A stretch of DNA of 15,666 nt, from NCBI GenBank assembly GCA_947074165.1, contig CAMTOT010000026.1, positions 1-15,666 on the forward strand. The letters are read 5' to 3'. Positions 1-7,594 of this stretch are shown piece after piece (the stretch's first letter is position 1; each line of letters opens with the position of its first letter). The notes beneath the pieces are model-generated. The model had not been told where the DNA came from. It saw only the letters and a list, made by a program, of their open reading frames with translations, and did no database searches. A program made the position numbers and the translations under genes. The DNA is from an uncultured Bacteroidales bacterium. GTDB taxonomy: Bacteria; Bacteroidota; Bacteroidia; Bacteroidales; JAUNSR01.

Positions 1-399
1 TGCTATATTTATTATTCGACCATAATCCTCATCTTTATTTGCTTCTATAAATGCTTTTGAGCAGAAAAATGTACCATTAAGGTTTGTTGATATTACTGTT
101 TCAAATTCATCATCAGAAATTTCAGTAATATCTTTTTTGAATCCTGAAATGGCACCATTATTAATGAGTATATGTATATGGGCGTACTTTTGTTTTACAT
201 CGGAAAATAATTTTCTTACAGTATCTGATTTAGACAAATCAACAAACATATATTCACTACTGCAGGGTAAAGGACCTGGGTAGTTAATAATATCTGCTGC
301 AATAACAATTGCTCCGGCATGAGCATAAGCTTCTACTAAGACGCGACCTATACCTCCGGCTGCACCCGTTATTATAACAACTTTATGTGAATAGTCCAT
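1..399 (-). CDS. Short-chain dehydrogenase/reductase (SDR), C-terminal part missing
   Basis: This is an NAD(P)-dependent oxidoreductase of the classical SDR family, with 133 codons visible before the window's left edge cuts it off. The ATG at 397-399 opens a Rossmann fold: a beta strand (KVVIITG) leads into the cofactor-binding glycine motif TGAAGGIG at about residues 11-18. A DLS follows near residue 56, where SDRs bind the adenine ring. Near residue 87 the usual NNAG motif reads NNGA. The visible part ends in GRIINIA, just before the catalytic Ser and the YxxxK motif, which lie outside the window. The gene starts 19 bases after the stop of the LTA-synthase-like gene on the same strand, so the two are probably co-transcribed. 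The substrate cannot be read from this fragment; a role in sugar or envelope metabolism is only suggested by the neighbour. Confidence 0.9.
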   Translation of the reverse strand, partial: MDYSHKVVIITGAAGGIGRVLVEAYAHAGAIVIAADIINYPGPLPCSSEYMFVDLSKSDTVRKLFSDVKQKYAHIHILINNGAISGFKKDITEISDDEFETVISTNLNGTFFCSKAFIEANKDEDYGRIINIA

Positions 400-418
400 A
401 TAAAACAATTTATGTAAA

Positions 419-2377
419 TTATTGCTTAGCCTGCTCTTTTATGACTATCGCTTCTGTAGCCTGTAATGTGCTGAAAAGATAATCTTTAAGTCTTGTTACA
501 ATTTCCTGCTGAGGTTTTATTTCTTTATTTAGTTTACCATTGTTTATTGTATATATAAACTCCATATCTTCTCCAGGGGCATATATGTAAAGGGCTGAAT
601 CATTTCTGCACCCCATCATATTATCAGCGGTATAAAAAACCGATTCTCTTTTATTTTTCAATAAGTCTATTCCGAAGTTATTTTGGATGTAGCTGATATT
701 AAGATAGCTCAGTAAAGTCGGAGCTATATCAACCTGAGAGCCAAGTTGAGATAAAGTCTCCTGATTAATATTTTTACTATAAAAAAACACTGGTATATGA
801 TTGTATGAATCCGGCATCTCCGATTCAGGTACTCCAACCATTTTACCGTGGTCGCCAAGGAATACAAACAATGTATTATCAAACCAAGACTGTTTCGAGG
901 CCTTTGTCATAAATACTTTTATACAGTAATCGGCGTATTCAACAATTTGATTCTCCGGTTTCTCAGATTTGGCTTTAAACCAATCTGGTACAACGTATGG
1001 TGGGTGATTGGATATAGTAAGAATAGAAGCGAAGAATTTTTCGTTTTTTACAGCTTTCTCACTTAATTTGTCAAGCGCATATTCAAATAGAAAATCATCT
1101 TGTACGCCAAAATTGTTGGCAACTTTATCGCGTGGATAATTTTCCTGAGCATATATCTCATCAAACCCATTAGTGCGGAAAAATGCATTCATATTATCAT
1201 ATTGAGACTCATGAGTCATAAAAAACATTGTACTATAGCCATTGTCTTTCATAACTGTAGGAAGTCCTCTATAATTAGGAATGACAGATCCCTTCATTGA
1301 GTTTCTTTTCATTATAACAGGATACGAATACAGAGTGGAATACAAGGCATGATTGGTATGAATTCCGGTAGAGAAGATCTGAGAAAAATTAATTGACTCA
1401 TTAAGAAGCGAGTCTATATACGGAGTGAGTTCTTCTTTATTGCCGTAAGAAGACAATAACTTAGCAGACATAGACTCCATAAAGATGATTACGACATTTT
1501 TATCTTTTTTGTTTTCAAGAGATATTACCTCACGAGCTAGAGGACCGGCTCCGAATACAGGCTGTTCAATATCAAGATAATTAATAACATTTGATATAGC
1601 CATATCATCATCCATTAGCGTAAGCTTAATATTTTCCTTGCGTCTGTCGTCGTTTAGAGTCTGAATAATATTAAACATAGGATTTACACCAATCTGATTA
1701 AGCATCGGATCAGTACAGAAATATGCGGCGCTTACCCTTATAGGATTATAGCCTGTGCGTCCCCTGATACTGAATGCGCATCCGGCTATTAAAAGCAATG
1801 ATATAAGTAGTTTTGATATTATGTTTGCCGGAGTTGATATTTCCCGTCTATTAAGCATAATAGCAAGATTAAGAGAATTTACTTTAAATCTGACAAAGTA
1901 AAGAAAAGCTCCTAATGCTATGAAGAAATAAAGAATAGGCATAAAATATGAAGACTCCTGAAAAATCATACCGGCTGTCGTTGTGCCATATTCCGCCCAA
2001 TTGAAAATTGAAGAGTTTATAATCTTAAAGAAGTATTCAAAATATGGTATATTAGCAGCCGACAATCCAAAAGCAATACTATATAAAGCTACCATTAAGT
2101 AACTCAATACTATGTTAGTGTATTTATTATACTTGTTAAATGCAGCGCATAAAAGTAATATGGTAAGAGGTAATATAAGAATCTGCGATGCTGTAACATT
2201 GTCAAACCATATTCCTCTTAATAGTGCTTCACCCCAACTTGCGTAATCAGATTTATAATCATGGCTGATAAGTGATTTGTTTTGAAAAAGAAGTATTAGT
2301 CTGAATAAAGTAAGTATTATTATACCGGTAAAATGAATTGATAATAAATGGTTGAGTAAATGTCTGAATCTTTTCAC
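419..2377 (-). CDS. LTA synthase/MdoB-type membrane phosphotransferase (sulfatase fold)
   Basis: A 652-residue inner-membrane enzyme of the alkaline phosphatase/sulfatase superfamily, LtaS/MdoB branch, which moves phosphoglycerol or phosphoethanolamine groups onto extracytoplasmic acceptors. About five hydrophobic segments lie in residues 11-204 (around 15-31, 62-80, 88-108, 146-162, 188-204), followed by the extracytoplasmic catalytic domain. That domain opens with NVVIIFMESMS (metal ligand Glu301), has TGIHTNHA with the probable nucleophile Thr341, and FLGDHG near 506-511 with metal ligands Asp509 and His510. Family members are typically 600-700 residues, so it is full length. The start is GTG at 2375-2377: an in-frame stop lies seven codons upstream, and the first internal ATG would remove the first membrane helices. 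Bacteroidetes are not known to make lipoteichoic acid, so the acceptor is unknown; a periplasmic glycan or lipid is possible. It is divergent from the Wzc-like operon. Confidence 0.88.
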   Translation of the reverse strand: MKRFRHLLNHLLSIHFTGIIILTLFRLILLFQNKSLISHDYKSDYASWGEALLRGIWFDNVTASQILILPLTILLLCAAFNKYNKYTNIVLSYLMVALYSIAFGLSAANIPYFEYFFKIINSSIFNWAEYGTTTAGMIFQESSYFMPILYFFIALGAFLYFVRFKVNSLNLAIMLNRREISTPANIISKLLISLLLIAGCAFSIRGRTGYNPIRVSAAYFCTDPMLNQIGVNPMFNIIQTLNDDRRKENIKLTLMDDDMAISNVINYLDIEQPVFGAGPLAREVISLENKKDKNVVIIFMESMSAKLLSSYGNKEELTPYIDSLLNESINFSQIFSTGIHTNHALYSTLYSYPVIMKRNSMKGSVIPNYRGLPTVMKDNGYSTMFFMTHESQYDNMNAFFRTNGFDEIYAQENYPRDKVANNFGVQDDFLFEYALDKLSEKAVKNEKFFASILTISNHPPYVVPDWFKAKSEKPENQIVEYADYCIKVFMTKASKQSWFDNTLFVFLGDHGKMVGVPESEMPDSYNHIPVFFYSKNINQETLSQLGSQVDIAPTLLSYLNISYIQNNFGIDLLKNKRESVFYTADNMMGCRNDSALYIYAPGEDMEFIYTINNGKLNKEIKPQQEIVTRLKDYLFSTLQATEAIVIKEQAKQ

Positions 2378-2398
2378 GATTTGAAGTTTTAAATGTTA

Positions 2399-2406
2399 CA
2401 AATGTA
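2399..2406 (-). promoter_or_regulatory. Putative -7 element for the LTA-synthase-like gene
   Basis: Read on the minus strand this is TACATTTG, a full match to the Bacteroidetes -7 consensus TAnnTTTG. It lies 21 bases before the GTG start, implying a short leader. No clear -33 TTTG is visible at the expected distance, and in an AT-rich stretch a chance match is possible. Confidence 0.4.
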
Positions 2407-2427
2407 CGTATTTTTACTTAAAGTTGG

Positions 2428-2435
2428 TATATTTG
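2428..2435 (+). promoter_or_regulatory. Putative -7 element for the Wzc-like operon
   Basis: TATATTTG is a full match to the Bacteroidetes -7 consensus TAnnTTTG on the plus strand. Transcription starting a few bases downstream would give a leader of roughly 110 bases before the TTG start at 2556. The upstream sequence offers only a T run, no convincing -33 TTTG. It sits about 20 bases from the opposing element at 2399-2406, so the two promoters would nearly overlap. Confidence 0.4.
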
Positions 2436-2544
2436 TAATATATCTTAAATATCTAATACAATGGTTGATTAATGATTTTTTTAGTTGTGTAGTAAAGTGT
2501 AGTTTTTAGTAATATAAATAATTAGAGTTTTGGCTCTTTTATAA

Positions 2545-2559
2545 ATGAATAGATTTTGA
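2545..2559 (+). promoter_or_regulatory. Four-codon upstream ORF whose stop overlaps the kinase start
   Basis: ATG at 2545 encodes Met-Asn-Arg-Phe and stops at TGA 2557-2559. That TGA overlaps the TTG start of the Wzc-like gene as TTGA, the geometry of termination-reinitiation coupling. It may be the way a weak TTG start is translated, or chance. Confidence 0.25.
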
Positions 2560-4793
2560 AATTAGAGAATAATAGAATAATATCTGGAATTGTTAAGGCT
2601 CTGCTTAAGCGTAAAAAGTTTTATACTTTAATATTTTCTTTATCCATATTTTCTTTTCTTGCATTAAGTGTTTCTTATATTTATTATTGCACTCCTGTTT
2701 ACGAGAGGTGGGCAATGATAAAGATAGAACCGTTTCAAAACGCAAGAAGGATACATTTATATCTTGGGAGCGGGATGTCACCAAGAAATCAAAAGGAGGC
2801 ACAAATATTGCTTTCGCGCACTCTTATGGATGAGGTTGTTAGTAATCTTGATTCTCATATTACTTATTCTTATATTAATAACTTTCGTAAGGAGGTCATT
2901 TCACACTCGCCGTTATTGATTTCTTATAATGAAGAATTGTCGGAACTAAGATTGAAGGTAAAAATCGAATCTAAGTCTCAGTTTACTCTATATTATGGCA
3001 ATAAGAAATATTCAGGACGTTTTGAGTTTCCGCTTTGTTTACCTTTCGGCATTATTTCAATAAATAAACAGGATCCCTTCTTTGATTACTATATTGGAGA
3101 AAAGATTATAGTAGATATAACTACTAAAGAAAAAATGGTAGAATATTTGTCTGAAAATTTATCTGTGGAGATGGCTGGTTCATTGAGGTCTGATATGATG
3201 TTTGTTGTTTTAAAGGGTGAAAATCCTTTTGTAGCTGACCGGCAGTTGTCAGAACTCTTGTCTGTTTATATTAACCGGGGTTATGCTGATAAATATAATG
3301 TTCTTACTCAATCTCATCAATGGATTGGTGACAGGATGAGAGCTCTTTCTAATGATTTATCCGACATAGAAGATGATATGAGTTTGTATAAACTCACAAA
3401 CAGAACTTTAAATACAAATATTGAGACAGATATATTTCTTAAGAATGCGATGTCAGTGGATGATGAAATATTTGAAAATGACGTCAATATACAACATCTT
3501 GAAAATTTGCTATCCTTTTTTTGTGATACTCTGAATTTGTGGCAGGTAATTCCCAATAATATTCGTAATTCATATATATCAAATCAAATAACAAAATATA
3601 ATAATATACTAATTGATCATAAAAACCGTGATAAATCATTAGACAGTAATAATCCAGTTGTGTTGGGTTCAAGAAATAGTGTAATATCTATGAGAAACTC
3701 AATAGAAAACAGCATTATAAATTATTATGAGTCAATGATCGTTAAGCATAACGAACTGATAACCCGAAAAAAAACGTCTGAAAATAAAATTGGCGGCATT
3801 TCCACGAATGTGAAAAATGATATGGAGATGAAACGTTATCGTAGGGTTAAACGTGCAGTATACAGGTATCTCACAAAAAAATACGAGACATTACAGATTG
3901 ATATGGAGCGTATAACCTATGACGCGAGAGTAATTGAACCTCCTACAGGTTCACAGCATTATTTGTGGCCCAGAAAGAAAAGAATACTGGCTGCCGGTTT
4001 AGGCATAGGTTTATTACTCCCTTTCATCCCCATAATATTAAAATTAATATTCTCAACAAAGGTAAGAAGCCGGCAAGAAGTACGTAATGTAATCTCTGCT
4101 CCCATAATAGGAGAGATTGTTTCAAAGTCGTCTGATCAGTCAGATAAAGAAGTAATAGTATCTGAGGGTACTAATGATCCTGTATCAGAATCATTTCGTA
4201 TAGTTCGATCTAATCTTTCTTTTTTGAACGAAGGAAATTTTAAAATACTTTCTACATCTTCAACATTTCCAGGTGAGGGAAAGAGTTATTTTGCGGTAAA
4301 TATGGCCATAACCCTCGCCTTGGCCGGTGCAAGGGTATGTATGGTTGATCTTGATTTACGCCGTCGTAAATTATCTTTTGATATTGAAATGAGTAAACTC
4401 ACAGGAGTTACCGATTATCTTATTTCAGAAAGCAACTTGCCAGATAGTATAATTTATAGGACTAAATATGCAAAAACACTTTTTGCTATACCTGCAGGTA
4501 TTGTACCACCAAATCCGGCGGAACTGTTGGCAAGTGATAAGTTTGATAGATTGATGGCAATATTAAAAGAAAGATTTGATTATATAATAACAGATCATCC
4601 ACCTGCAGATATTGTGGCGGATGGGGCTATAGCTAATAGATATACAGATATCACATGTTATGTTTTGCGTATTGGGTATCTTGATCGTTCGGATCTTCCG
4701 TTTATAGAAGAACTGTATAAAACGAGGCAATATAAGAATCTATCAATAGTACTAACTGATGTACCGAATTCAAAAAGATATGAATATAAATAA
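2556..4793 (+). CDS. Wzc-like polysaccharide co-polymerase with C-terminal tyrosine kinase domain (BY-kinase)
   Basis: A 745-residue inner-membrane protein that in this family controls chain length and export of capsule or exopolysaccharide. Membrane helix 1 is at about 22-44; a long periplasmic, partly coiled-coil Wzz-type region follows; a proline-containing stretch (EPPTG) precedes helix 2 at about 477-499. The cytoplasmic kinase domain shows the oligomerisation motif ExxRxxR (Glu545, Arg548, Arg551), Walker A PGEGKS (572-577), Walker A' VDLDLRRR (597-604) and Walker B IITDHPP (677-683), where the usual DTPP reads DHPP. The C-terminus is only RYEYK, much shorter than the usual tyrosine-rich tail. 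The start is TTG: an in-frame TAG sits two codons upstream, and the next in-frame Met (residue 54) would lose helix 1. It opens the operon, and its end overlaps the next gene by 14 bases. No glycosyltransferase, Wza-type outer-membrane protein or flippase is in the window. Confidence 0.9.
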   Translation: MKLENNRIISGIVKALLKRKKFYTLIFSLSIFSFLALSVSYIYYCTPVYERWAMIKIEPFQNARRIHLYLGSGMSPRNQKEAQILLSRTLMDEVVSNLDSHITYSYINNFRKEVISHSPLLISYNEELSELRLKVKIESKSQFTLYYGNKKYSGRFEFPLCLPFGIISINKQDPFFDYYIGEKIIVDITTKEKMVEYLSENLSVEMAGSLRSDMMFVVLKGENPFVADRQLSELLSVYINRGYADKYNVLTQSHQWIGDRMRALSNDLSDIEDDMSLYKLTNRTLNTNIETDIFLKNAMSVDDEIFENDVNIQHLENLLSFFCDTLNLWQVIPNNIRNSYISNQITKYNNILIDHKNRDKSLDSNNPVVLGSRNSVISMRNSIENSIINYYESMIVKHNELITRKKTSENKIGGISTNVKNDMEMKRYRRVKRAVYRYLTKKYETLQIDMERITYDARVIEPPTGSQHYLWPRKKRILAAGLGIGLLLPFIPIILKLIFSTKVRSRQEVRNVISAPIIGEIVSKSSDQSDKEVIVSEGTNDPVSESFRIVRSNLSFLNEGNFKILSTSSTFPGEGKSYFAVNMAITLALAGARVCMVDLDLRRRKLSFDIEMSKLTGVTDYLISESNLPDSIIYRTKYAKTLFAIPAGIVPPNPAELLASDKFDRLMAILKERFDYIITDHPPADIVADGAIANRYTDITCYVLRIGYLDRSDLPFIEELYKTRQYKNLSIVLTDVPNSKRYEYK

Positions 4794-5682
4794 TACACTT
4801 AATTATAAAGTAGCAGACCATATTTTTTGTATAAAATCAAAAAATGAGGATTTAAGATCATTTCTGCCGTCTTTTTATCCTTTTATATTAGATAAAAAAC
4901 CAGAAGATGAGTATTTATTTACACTTGATTACTGTAAGTTTGAATGTAAAGACAAAGGTGAAATCATATATCAATTTGATTGGGAGGGAGCAATGTTTAA
5001 ATTCTTTAAAACAGGAGATTTATACCTTGTTGAATTATCAAATGAACATGAGCCTTTCATATCGTATCTATTAATAGGAAAAGATTTTAAAATGGCTAAA
5101 TTATATGTTGATCCGCAATGCAATTCAAAGCAATATGTTTTATCTAATATGATAATGATGTTGTTTACTTTTGCAAGCGCACCATTAAAAACAGTTATGA
5201 TACATTCTTCTGTTATTGTAAATAATGGTTACGGATATTTGTTTTTAGGGAAAAGCGGAACCGGAAAAAGTACACATAGCTCCTTATGGTTTAAACATAT
5301 ACCAGGGTCTGAACTCCTTAATGATGATAACCCGATTCTAAGAATAATTGATAATAATGTATATGTTTATGGTTCGCCATGGAGTGGAAAAACACCATGT
5401 TATAAGAATGAATTTGTACCTGTTGGAGCGTTTCTAAAATTAAAACAAGCACCTTATAACAGAATTACAAAGCCTGGTAAATTAATGATGTTTGGTGAGC
5501 TGCTTAGTTCGATCTCTTCAATGAAGTGGGATAAAAATATTGATAATCCTATATGTGATACTCTTGTATCTATATCGGAACTTACAGATTTGTTCTTCCT
5601 TGAATGCCTGCCTGACGCCGAGGCCGCAATGTTAAGTTATTCAACAATAAGAGTAGATAATAAAAATAAAGATAATGACTAA
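4780..5682 (+). CDS. HprK-like P-loop kinase, probable peptide or small-substrate kinase
   Basis: A soluble protein of 300 residues with the C-terminal kinase fold of HPr kinase/phosphorylase. After an N-terminal region of about 140 residues without a recognised domain comes MIHSSVI (His142 of this start), then the P-loop GKSGTGKST (157-165) and an acidic pair NDD (181-183) in the place where HprK has its Walker B/catalytic Asp. YGSPWSGKT (197-205) follows. Homologues in lasso-peptide clusters phosphorylate the precursor's C-terminal Ser, and no HPr gene is nearby, so a peptide substrate is more likely than HPr. I chose the ATG at 4780 because it overlaps the kinase stop by only 14 bases; an in-frame ATG at 4759 would add seven residues. 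The stop overlaps the next gene by 8 bases, indicating translational coupling. The kinase-fold call is firm; the substrate is inference. Confidence 0.82.
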   Translation: MNINNTLNYKVADHIFCIKSKNEDLRSFLPSFYPFILDKKPEDEYLFTLDYCKFECKDKGEIIYQFDWEGAMFKFFKTGDLYLVELSNEHEPFISYLLIGKDFKMAKLYVDPQCNSKQYVLSNMIMMLFTFASAPLKTVMIHSSVIVNNGYGYLFLGKSGTGKSTHSSLWFKHIPGSELLNDDNPILRIIDNNVYVYGSPWSGKTPCYKNEFVPVGAFLKLKQAPYNRITKPGKLMMFGELLSSISSMKWDKNIDNPICDTLVSISELTDLFFLECLPDAEAAMLSYSTIRVDNKNKDND

Positions 5683-6136
5683 TAGTTTTGAGCCAGGCCG
5701 TACTATACAGCTCCCCAATATTTTACTTTATAATAGTGTGAAAGAGATGGTAGAGGAGGGGCATACGGTAACGTTCAGAGTAAAAGGATACTCTATGACT
5801 CCGTTTCTTATCAATGAAAGAGACAGTGTGGAAGTGGGTCCTTTTCAAACACTATCAAAAGGTGACATAGTGTTGGGGAAAACCGCAGATAATCATATTG
5901 TCCTTCATCGTATAATATCGGTCAATAACGGTTTTGTGACTTTAATGGGTGACGGCAATTTAAAAGGAACAGAAAATATACTTACCCGGGATATAGCGGG
6001 AATAGTAAAAAGTGCTTTAAGAGATGGTGAAAAAGTAGATCTTAATTCATCCAAATGGCTATTACTATCAACAGTATGGTCTTTTTTACTTCCGGTAAGG
6101 CGTATACTTCTTTTCTTTTACAGAAAAATATTTTAA
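5675..6136 (+). CDS. S24/S26-family signal-peptidase-like protein
   Basis: A 153-residue protein with the catalytic core of S26 peptidases. GYSMTPFL carries the probable nucleophile Ser40; KGDIV (62-66) is followed by VLHRI with His78, and MGDGN (91-95) is the conserved Asp region. A His where bacterial LepB has its general-base Lys is typical of the SipW/archaeal/ER subtype. Unlike LepB there is no N-terminal anchor; a hydrophobic segment at about 128-147 near the C-terminus, followed by basic residues, may tether it to the membrane. It overlaps the HprK-like gene by 8 bases and ends one base before a 21-residue ORF. Position among PqqD, kinase and exporter genes suggests that it trims the operon's peptide product rather than acting as the general signal peptidase. 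A non-catalytic binding role cannot be excluded. Confidence 0.82.
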   Translation: MTNSFEPGRTIQLPNILLYNSVKEMVEEGHTVTFRVKGYSMTPFLINERDSVEVGPFQTLSKGDIVLGKTADNHIVLHRIISVNNGFVTLMGDGNLKGTENILTRDIAGIVKSALRDGEKVDLNSSKWLLLSTVWSFLLPVRRILLFFYRKIF

Positions 6137-6137
6137 T

Positions 6138-6203
6138 ATGCATCCAAATGAGATACCTTTGCAATCATTGCATAGCGAAGGTATTAGTAAAACTTATAAA
6201 TAA
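6138..6203 (+). CDS. 21-residue peptide, candidate substrate of the operon's modifying enzymes
   Basis: A short ORF beginning MHPNEIPLQS and ending GISKTYK. It starts one base after the S26 gene stop and ends six bases before the PqqD-like ATG, so it fills almost exactly the only gap in a stretch where neighbouring genes otherwise overlap. RiPP precursors often sit next to their PqqD/RRE gene. The peptide is polar, without Cys and without a signal sequence or membrane segment. It has Ser at 10, 13 and 17, Thr19 and Tyr20, all possible kinase or nucleotidyltransferase targets, and two His (2, 12). A loose likeness to lasso leaders (Pro, then Leu-x3-Gly, with Thr near the end) is visible, but the spacing does not match that motif. 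No ribosome binding site is recognisable, as for most genes here. It could instead be a chance ORF in a spacer; conservation in relatives would decide. Confidence 0.5.
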   Translation: MHPNEIPLQSLHSEGISKTYK

Positions 6204-6209
6204 AATTAT

Positions 6210-6479
6210 ATGAAGAAGGTAGAAGGATTAACATTAAGACATATTGCATCAGAGAATGTTATTGTAGCTCAATCATCTGAGAATATCAACCTGAGCCGCA
6301 TAATAAGTCTTAATGAGACCGCAGCCTGGTTGTGGAATTCTCTTTCCGATTCTGAATTTCAGAAAAATACACTGGTAGAGTTGCTTATCGAAAATTACGA
6401 AGTAGATGAGGTAACTGCGAGGAAAGATATAGATGAATTAGTAAATAGCTGGATTAAGGCAGGTATTATTGTTGAGTAA
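6210..6479 (+). CDS. PqqD-family protein (RiPP recognition element)
   Basis: An 89-residue protein matching the PqqD winged-helix fold over its whole length. An N-terminal beta region (residues 5-33) ends in ISLNETAAWLWNSL, the family's hallmark helix start. LVELLIENYEVDEVTARKDI (53-72) follows, and the C-terminal helix ends in AGIIVE. PqqD and the related B1/RRE proteins bind the leader of a ribosomally made peptide and hand it to modifying enzymes; they have no catalytic activity. It follows the 21-residue ORF by six bases, and its TAA overlaps the ATG of the nucleotidyltransferase (TAATG), implying coupled translation. The presence of such a domain is the strongest reason to look for a peptide substrate in this operon. 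The family call is firm; the bound peptide is inferred. Confidence 0.88.
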   Translation: MKKVEGLTLRHIASENVIVAQSSENINLSRIISLNETAAWLWNSLSDSEFQKNTLVELLIENYEVDEVTARKDIDELVNSWIKAGIIVE

Positions 6480-7594
6480 TGAGGACTGAGATACTTCTAA
6501 GAGAATTATTGCTAAGCGGTCTTCGTGTCGATTATGAACCGGTATGTGAGCTGTTTTATGGGACTGTAGACTGGGCTTTGATAAAGCGTAAAGCTGAATT
6601 GCAAGCTATTTCCGGAGTGGTCTTTGACGGACTTTTAAAGCTACCTGATACTTGTAAGCCTGATAAGATGTTTCTTTTTTCATGGCTTGCTGATTTGTCA
6701 AAGATTGAGTGTTCAAACAAGCTTCTTGATTCGACGCTAAAAGATATCCAGGAGTTCTTTCATTCTAAAGATATTTCTTTGATACTTCTTAAAGGTCAGG
6801 CAGTCTCTAGGCTGTATCCTATACCTGAGCATCGGCAGTGTGGTGATATAGATATTATAACAGCGGAAAATCAGTTTCATAAAGCAAATGCATTATTGAG
6901 TGATTACGTCGATTCATCAGATTCGGCTTATCAAAAGCATACTACTTATGTGAAGAATGGAGTTGTTATAGAGCTTCATAACTATATGTCGCGTATGTTT
7001 TATCCCGCTCATAATAAGCGATGGTCTAGACTTATGGATATGTGGCTTTCTAAAGACCCAGACAAAGTTACTATCACTGATTATTCTGTTAATGTATTAC
7101 CCGCTACATTTAATGCTCTTTATCTCTTTATTCATCTTTTTTATCACTTTATTTATAGTGACGGTGTCGGACTTCGTCAACTTTGCGACTGGGCTTTATT
7201 TATAGAGAAAAATAGCCAGAGTATTGATAAGGCTGAATTCGAAAGAATGGTAAATTCTCTTGGTCTAAGAAAGGCTGTTTCGGTATTTGGTGCTATTGTA
7301 ATAGATTATCTTGGAGTAGAAGAGGATAAATTCCCGATAAAGATTGATAAAAAGTTTCATGAAATAAGCAGACCTGTTTTAAATGATATTTTAAAAGGCG
7401 GTAGCTGGGGCAGGCAGCATTATACAATCTCGGAAAAAGAAGGTAATTCATTAATAAAACGTCTGAAATATTATTGTTTCAGATTTAGTCGTGCCTATAA
7501 TTATGGTTATATATGTCGAAAAGAGGCATATTCATATCTGGTATGGAGATTTTTTAGCGCTATATTTAATTGGGATATAGAAGAGGTGGAATAA
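6479..7594 (+). CDS. NTP_transf_5-type nucleotidyltransferase
   Basis: A 371-residue soluble protein of the nucleotidyltransferase family found beside PqqD and HprK-like genes in lasso-peptide and Bacteroidetes operons. The core is LLKGQAVSRLYP (103-114), then HRQCGDIDI with Arg119 and the metal-binding Asp123 and Asp125. A third acidic position, Glu165, lies in VIELHNYM. All expected catalytic residues are present, so the enzyme is probably active. A helical C-terminal half follows, with LRQLCDWALF near 232-241, also typical of the family. The activity in most members is undetermined; in lasso-peptide clusters relatives have been linked to additional modification of the peptide. It starts inside the PqqD stop codon, supporting joint action with PqqD. 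Its 36-base downstream gap contains only an A-rich stretch before the exporter gene. Confidence 0.85.
   Translation: MRTEILLRELLLSGLRVDYEPVCELFYGTVDWALIKRKAELQAISGVVFDGLLKLPDTCKPDKMFLFSWLADLSKIECSNKLLDSTLKDIQEFFHSKDISLILLKGQAVSRLYPIPEHRQCGDIDIITAENQFHKANALLSDYVDSSDSAYQKHTTYVKNGVVIELHNYMSRMFYPAHNKRWSRLMDMWLSKDPDKVTITDYSVNVLPATFNALYLFIHLFYHFIYSDGVGLRQLCDWALFIEKNSQSIDKAEFERMVNSLGLRKAVSVFGAIVIDYLGVEEDKFPIKIDKKFHEISRPVLNDILKGGSWGRQHYTISEKEGNSLIKRLKYYCFRFSRAYNYGYICRKEAYSYLVWRFFSAIFNWDIEEVE

Noticed and set aside
2524..2540. Small inverted repeat AGAG..CTCT followed by T residues upstream of the Wzc-like gene
   Set aside because: Only four base pairs of stem; too weak to call a terminator or attenuator.
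4759..4779. Seven-residue upstream extension of the HprK-like protein from an ATG at 4759
   Set aside because: It would increase the overlap with the Wzc-like gene to 35 bases, and the ATG at 4780 gives a more natural coupled start; it cannot be fully excluded.
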